Shown here: positions 58,890 to 64,000 of the stretch, one piece after another
Layout: each line of letters starts with the position of its first letter
Numbering within the stretch: the first letter of the stretch is position 1
Source of the DNA: Betaproteobacteria bacterium
GTDB taxonomy: Bacteria; Pseudomonadota; Gammaproteobacteria; Burkholderiales; Casimicrobiaceae
Assembly (NCBI GenBank): GCA_013298145.1
Contig: JAAFJO010000006.1
Location: forward strand, 124,001 to 188,000
Length of the DNA: 64,000 nt
Direction: 5' to 3'
The notes under the pieces: generated by a model
The model's database searches: none
Told to the model about the DNA's origin: nothing
The model's input: the letters and a program-made list of their open reading frames with translations, nothing else
Position numbers and translations under genes: made by a program

Positions 58890-59111
58890 CCGATATTGCC
58901 GCGCACCACAAACCACCTGTCGCGGTGACGCCGACTCACAGTAACAACAACCGCGTGAGCTCTCTCGTGGACTGTCATTACTGCGTTGCAATTCGCGTCA
59001 CATTCGCGACCCCAGTCAGTGTGCGCTGGGCCGAATGAGGCTCTTGCCAGTGGATCGCTTACATTTGACCTAAACCCATTTCCAGTGTCACACGGACATT
59101 GAAACAAGGTT

Positions 59112-59196
<85 letters not shown>

Positions 59197-59223
59197 ATTT
59201 CAGATTTCAACCGGAATTATAGA

Positions 59224-61416
59224 TTGACTACGAAAACGACCAAAATCCAATCCGCTGCTTCGAAGAAAAAAGCAGTGAAAACTCCGCCGAAGGCATTAGG
59301 CGCTAAAGTCCCCAAAGCGCGCGCTTCAGCGTCGGCTGTGAAGAAAACCAGCAAGAAACCGTTGTCGACAACTGCAAAGGCAAAAGTCGCCGCACCGCCG
59401 ACGACGGAGACCGGCGAGAAAAGCACCCCAGCGAAGCGTCGCGCGACAAAAGCGGCTGCGCCTGAACCAACGCCGCCTGCTCAGGCACCCACACCCCCAC
59501 CGTTATTGCCGCCGAACACGTTACTCGCGACCGTCATCGGTCACCCTGACGGTTACGGTTTCGCCAAGCTCGATCAAGGGGGCGATGACCTCTTTATTTC
59601 CGAAGACGAAATGCGAGCCGTGCTACACGGCGATCGTATCGGAATCCGTGCGAGCGGTTTCACCCGCGACGGCAAGGCCACGGGCGAGGTGGTGTCGATT
59701 GTTCAGCGAGCGAATCACCGTGTGGTGGGGAAACTCAAATCAAAGGACGGGATCTGGTTTGTCGTAGCCTCGGAGCGGCGCATCAACCAAGATATTGTTG
59801 TTCCGCGAAACAAGCTTAACAAGGCAGCCCTTGATCAAATTGTTGTCGTCGAAATCAGCAAACAACCCACCCCCTACGACGATGCGGTAGGCGAGATCGT
59901 AGAAATCGTGGGTGACGAAGGCGCGAGTGATATTGAGCTCGAAATTGCAATTCGCAAACACAATTTGCCCTACGTATTTTCAGACGCAACGCTTAAGGAA
60001 GCGGCTGCGTTCGGAGATAAGGTCAAGCCCGCAGATGCGCGCGGACGAGTCGATCTACGCGAGCTGCCCTTGGTCACGATCGATGGGGAAACGGCGAAGG
60101 ATTTCGACGATGCCGTCTACGCTGAGAAATCTGGCAAAGGATTTCGACTGGTGGTCGCGATCGCGGATGTTTCGCACTACGTGAAGTTAAAGTCCGCGCT
60201 CGATGCAGATGCTCGTGAGCGCACCACCAGCGTGTATTTCCCGCGCCGCGTGATCCCAATGCTGCCGGAGGCGCTCTCCAACGAATTGTGCTCACTGCGG
60301 CCGAACGTGGATCGCCTTTGCATGGTGTGCGATATGAAGGTTTCGGCGAGCGGCGACATTTCATCCTTTGAGTTCTACGCAGCCGTCATGAACTCCAAAG
60401 CGCGGCTGACCTACACCGAAGTCGCATCGCAGCTCCCCGGGCTTGTGGCGTCAAAACCCAAGAAGGGCTCGATTGACGCATCGCTGAAATGCCTCCACGA
60501 GCTCTACCAAGTATTTCGCGACGCACGCAAGCTTCGTGGCGCACTTGACTTCGAAGGCCAGGAAGCGGTGTTCACGTTTAACGATGATGGCAGCGTTGCA
60601 AATATCCAGCCCGCTATTCGGAACGACGCACACAAGTTGATTGAAGAGATGATGCTTGCGGCCAACGTGTGTGCTGCCGAATTTTTAGCGAGCGCGAAAC
60701 AGCCGCAGCTTTACCGTGTGCACGATATTCCACTGCCCGAGAAATTGGCCGCACTACGCGAAACGCTTTCCTTACGTGGTCTCTCGCTCGGCGGCGGCGA
60801 GCAACCTGAACCAAAAGACTACGCTGATTTGATCGAGCGCACTCGTGATCGCATCGACGCGCCCGCGCTCCACATGACGCTTCTGCGCTCGCTTCCCCAG
60901 GCTATCTACACACCGAAAGACGGGGGACACTTCGGACTCGCATACGAGCACTACGCGCATTTCACGTCTCCGATTCGGCGCTACCCCGATCTGCTCGTTC
61001 ATCGAGGAATCAAGGCAGTTTTGGCAAAGAAGAAATATGCCGAACCCGATTGGGACCGTCTGGGCGAGATTTGCAGCGCGAATGAGCGCCGGGCGGATGT
61101 CGCATCGCGCGAGGTCGTGCAATTCCTCAAGGCTAAATTTCTCGAGACAAAGCTCGGCGAGGTGTTCGTGGGCACCGTTTCGGGTGTCGTACCGTTCGGC
61201 GCGTTCGTCACCCTCGACACCACGTTCGCCGACGGCCTCGTTCACGCCTCCACCCTGCCACGCGACTACTACGAACTCGGCCGCGACAAAGTTACGCTGG
61301 TGGGCCAACGTAGCGGCTTTAGCTTGGCGCTCGGGGAGCGAATCCGCGTCAAGGTCGCAGCCGTTAATCCAGACAACGGCAAAGTGGACTTCGAGTTTGT
61401 CGAAAGGGCGGGTTAA
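59224..61416 (+). CDS. rnr: Ribonuclease R, Lys/Ala-rich N-terminal extension; start uncertain (TTG)
   Basis: RNB domain: LVTIDGETAKDFDDAVYAEKSGKGFRLVVAIADVSHYV; FTSPIRRYPDLLVHRGIKAVL; C-terminal S1 domain (GEVFVGTVSGVVPFGAFVTLD). Confidence 0.95.
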   Translation: MTTKTTKIQSAASKKKAVKTPPKALGAKVPKARASASAVKKTSKKPLSTTAKAKVAAPPTTETGEKSTPAKRRATKAAAPEPTPPAQAPTPPPLLPPNTLLATVIGHPDGYGFAKLDQGGDDLFISEDEMRAVLHGDRIGIRASGFTRDGKATGEVVSIVQRANHRVVGKLKSKDGIWFVVASERRINQDIVVPRNKLNKAALDQIVVVEISKQPTPYDDAVGEIVEIVGDEGASDIELEIAIRKHNLPYVFSDATLKEAAAFGDKVKPADARGRVDLRELPLVTIDGETAKDFDDAVYAEKSGKGFRLVVAIADVSHYVKLKSALDADARERTTSVYFPRRVIPMLPEALSNELCSLRPNVDRLCMVCDMKVSASGDISSFEFYAAVMNSKARLTYTEVASQLPGLVASKPKKGSIDASLKCLHELYQVFRDARKLRGALDFEGQEAVFTFNDDGSVANIQPAIRNDAHKLIEEMMLAANVCAAEFLASAKQPQLYRVHDIPLPEKLAALRETLSLRGLSLGGGEQPEPKDYADLIERTRDRIDAPALHMTLLRSLPQAIYTPKDGGHFGLAYEHYAHFTSPIRRYPDLLVHRGIKAVLAKKKYAEPDWDRLGEICSANERRADVASREVVQFLKAKFLETKLGEVFVGTVSGVVPFGAFVTLDTTFADGLVHASTLPRDYYELGRDKVTLVGQRSGFSLALGERIRVKVAAVNPDNGKVDFEFVERAG

Positions 61417-61803
61417 GCGCTAAGGCGACCGCCTCCGCCGCTTACGACGCAAATGATCGCGGCGTGCAGGCGCCCGCTCTGCACGGATCACGCCTTACAT
61501 CTTTCATAGTTTTGACTCTATCCGCCACTTAATCGGGGCTAAGCGCAATTTAACCTGAATTTCGCTTATAGCGTTTAACATACCGTGGCCCCACTTTATT
61601 AAGGCATTGAACTTTAGCGCCACTCTCCACATTCTTATAATTTGGGCTCTGTCAACTCGTTCGTCACGACGTGTCCGCCCGGAGCGCTCTCAAGCATCTC
61701 GGTCGGTTGCTTTGTGGGGGCGAGCTTTTTTCATTCGTACCCCACACATCGCGCGAACCCGATAGCGGGACAGAGTTTTCGACGCGCCTGAGCAGTAACC
61801 CAC

Positions 61804-64000
61804 GTGTCTTCAATCTCCGCCGACGTCCAAAACAAACTGTTATTACTTCCCCGGCTTCCACGTACCGGTGAAAAGGCGCAACTCGCGCGATTACCCGGTG
61901 CAGCAACCACCCGCGGCTTCGCACTCCTCGCGCGAACGCTCCAAGTCGAGAGCCGTACGCTCATCATCGTCTGTGCCAACGCGCAAGAGGTTCATCAGTT
62001 TGCGCAAGAAATCGCCTGGTTTGATCCGGCGCTGCGGATTCGTGAGTTTTCCGATTGGGAAACGCTCCCTTACGATCATTTCTCGCCGCACCCAGATTTG
62101 GTGAGCGATCGATTGCAGGCGCTCTACGCGCTCTCCAACGGAGCCTGCGATGTGATGTTGGTCGCAGCGACTACCGCCACCCAAAGGCTTGCGCCACGCA
62201 GCTTCATCGCCGCTCGCACGTTTTCGTTGAAGAAAGGGCAGCGGCTTGATGTTGCCAAACTTCGCGAGCAAATGACGCTGGGTGGCTATACCCACGTCAC
62301 GCAAGTCGTGTCGCCGGGTGAATTCGCGGTTCGCGGCGGCATCATCGATATTTTTCCGATGGGTGCAGTGCTACCTGTTCGGCTTGATTTGTTCGATGAC
62401 GATATCGAATCGATCAAAACGTTCGAACCCGATTCACAGCGCACGCTTTACCCAACGAACGAACTTTCTCTGCTCCCCGCACGCGAGTTTCCAACGGAAG
62501 AAGCCGGGCGCACCCTGTTCCGCCAACGGTTCCGCGAAGAATTCGAGGGTGATCCGTCAAAATCCGCCACCTACAAAGACGTCTCGAATGGGATATTCCC
62601 AGGCGGAATCGAGTTCTACCTCCCCCTCTTCTTCGAGGGCACAGAAACGCTCTTCGATCATGCGCCGCCTTCGGCGGTATTCGCGCTCGTGGGCGACATT
62701 CACGAAACGCTAACGGCCTTCGAAAAGGAAACCCGTGAGCGCTGGGAGCTCTTGCGCGCAGATGCAGCGCGCCCGCTCCTTCCGCCAACTCGCCTCTACC
62801 TTCTGAGGGACGAGTTCTTGCAACAAATCAAAGCCTACTCCCGCTATGAGCTGAAAGGTGAGGCTCAATCGGTCGATGATCTCGGCGCACGCCGCGTGCC
62901 GCCGCTAGAAATTGATCGACGGAAAGAGCGGCCACTCGGCCCACTCGCTGACTTTCTCTCGCTCGCCAGTAAGGCCAATTCGCGCGTGCTGGTGTGCGCG
63001 GAGAGTGCGGGGCGCGCGCAAACGATGAACGAAATGTTCGGCGAGCACGGGCTCAACGCAACGCGCGTTGAGACGTTTGCAGATTTCATGGCGAAAAGCG
63101 ACGCGTTTTGTATCGCCGCCGCGCCGCTGTTTGCCGGGGCGACATTTGTCGCGGACCGACTGACCATCGTCACCGAAGCCGAGCTCTACCCCGCCACGCC
63201 ACGACAGGCGCGCCGAAAGCGGGCTAAGACGAGCAACGTCGACTCAATGCTTCGCGATTTGAGCGAGGTGAAGATCGGCGATCCGGTGGTGCACGAAGAA
63301 CATGGCATCGGCCGCTACTTAGGTCTCGTCTCGCTCGATCTCGGCGATGGCAGCACTGAATTTCTGCATCTGGAATATGCGAACCAAGCCAAGCTCTATG
63401 TGCCAGTGGCGAGTTTGCACCTCATCACGCGCTATAGCGGCACGTCGCCTGAACATGCGCCGCTACACATCCTTGGCGGGCAGCAGTGGGAGAAAGCCAA
63501 ACGCAAAGCCGCACAACAGGCGCGTGACACGGCGGCAGAACTATTAAACATCTACGCGCAGCGCGCGGCGCGCGTGGGACATTCGTTCAAGATTGACTGG
63601 AGTGACTACGCCGAGTTCGCAGCAGGCTTCAAATTCGAAGAGACCGCCGATCAAAGCGCTGCGATTCAGGCGGTGATTCAAGATTTAGTAGCCGCAAAGC
63701 CGATGGATCGTTTGGTGTGCGGTGACGTCGGTTTCGGGAAAACTGAGGTGGCGCTACGTGCGGCCTTTGTTGCGCTGATGGGCGGCAAACAAGTCGCGGT
63801 GCTGGTGCCAACGACCCTTCTGGCGGAGCAACACTTCACAACGTTTAAAGACAGGCTCGCGCCGTGGCCCATCAAGGTCGAAGAACTCTCGCGCTTTCGC
63901 TCGGCTAAAGAGACCAAGGCTGCGCTCGCGGGGATGGAAAGCGGCACGGTCGATCTTGTCATCGGGACGCATAAACTTATTCAGCCCGACATCAAATTCA
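61804..64000 (+). CDS. mfd: Transcription-repair coupling factor Mfd, N-terminal part (truncated by window end)
   Basis: Frame 1 open from GTG 61804 to window end; VSSISADVQNKLLLLPRLPRTGEKAQLARLPGAATTRGFALL, FSDWETLPYDHFSPHPDLVSDRL, VCGDVGFGKTEVALRAAFVALMGGKQVAVLVPTTLLAEQH; absent from the ORF track because no stop is reached. Confidence 0.95.
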   Translation, partial: MSSISADVQNKLLLLPRLPRTGEKAQLARLPGAATTRGFALLARTLQVESRTLIIVCANAQEVHQFAQEIAWFDPALRIREFSDWETLPYDHFSPHPDLVSDRLQALYALSNGACDVMLVAATTATQRLAPRSFIAARTFSLKKGQRLDVAKLREQMTLGGYTHVTQVVSPGEFAVRGGIIDIFPMGAVLPVRLDLFDDDIESIKTFEPDSQRTLYPTNELSLLPAREFPTEEAGRTLFRQRFREEFEGDPSKSATYKDVSNGIFPGGIEFYLPLFFEGTETLFDHAPPSAVFALVGDIHETLTAFEKETRERWELLRADAARPLLPPTRLYLLRDEFLQQIKAYSRYELKGEAQSVDDLGARRVPPLEIDRRKERPLGPLADFLSLASKANSRVLVCAESAGRAQTMNEMFGEHGLNATRVETFADFMAKSDAFCIAAAPLFAGATFVADRLTIVTEAELYPATPRQARRKRAKTSNVDSMLRDLSEVKIGDPVVHEEHGIGRYLGLVSLDLGDGSTEFLHLEYANQAKLYVPVASLHLITRYSGTSPEHAPLHILGGQQWEKAKRKAAQQARDTAAELLNIYAQRAARVGHSFKIDWSDYAEFAAGFKFEETADQSAAIQAVIQDLVAAKPMDRLVCGDVGFGKTEVALRAAFVALMGGKQVAVLVPTTLLAEQHFTTFKDRLAPWPIKVEELSRFRSAKETKAALAGMESGTVDLVIGTHKLIQPDIKF

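Noticed and set aside
59224-59520. Lys/Ala/Pro-rich N-terminus of RNase R as a separate gene
   Set aside because: Continuous with the rnr frame; basic low-complexity extensions are common in RNase R, only the start codon is uncertain
61664-61924. 86-aa minus-strand ORF upstream of mfd
   Set aside because: Overlaps the real mfd start antisense; no recognisable domain

Overview
Gene-dense, high-GC chromosomal window, most consistent with a betaproteobacterium (Burkholderiales-like gene order). It starts inside hflC. Next comes a TCA block on the minus strand (sdhCDAB-sdhE-gltA-sucAB-lpd-zapE), with a divergent GntR regulator/mdh pair. A plus-strand methylcitrate cluster follows (prpB-prpC-acnD-prpF). 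A small accessory region holds a DUF2130 protein, a two-gene candidate nuclease + HerA ATPase defence module, and a VapBC pair. Further on are a set of exported peptidoglycan-processing genes with a TonB receptor and an SpmAB-type fusion protein, a DUF1800/DUF1501 pair, a sugar ABC importer, an acyl-CoA synthetase, a 3-hydroxybenzoate/gentisate operon with a divergent MarR gene, a TPR-like/GGDEF protein, tRNA-Leu(CAG), rnr, and a truncated mfd. Four observations stand out. (1) The ATGA-coupled PD-(D/E)XK-like + HerA pair at 27.3-30.3 kb. (2) Two unrelated palindromic repeat elements inserted in frame inside acnD. (3) Repeated duplication of the lpd translation start, around a zeta-like kinase module and a palindromic element, including a 19-codon lpd remnant whose stop overlaps the toxin start (GTGA). 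(4) TA-like modules placed between genes of the methylcitrate cluster. At least eight families of interspersed palindromic repeats sit in gene junctions. No CRISPR array or rRNA was seen. All family calls come from reading the translations; no database search was run.
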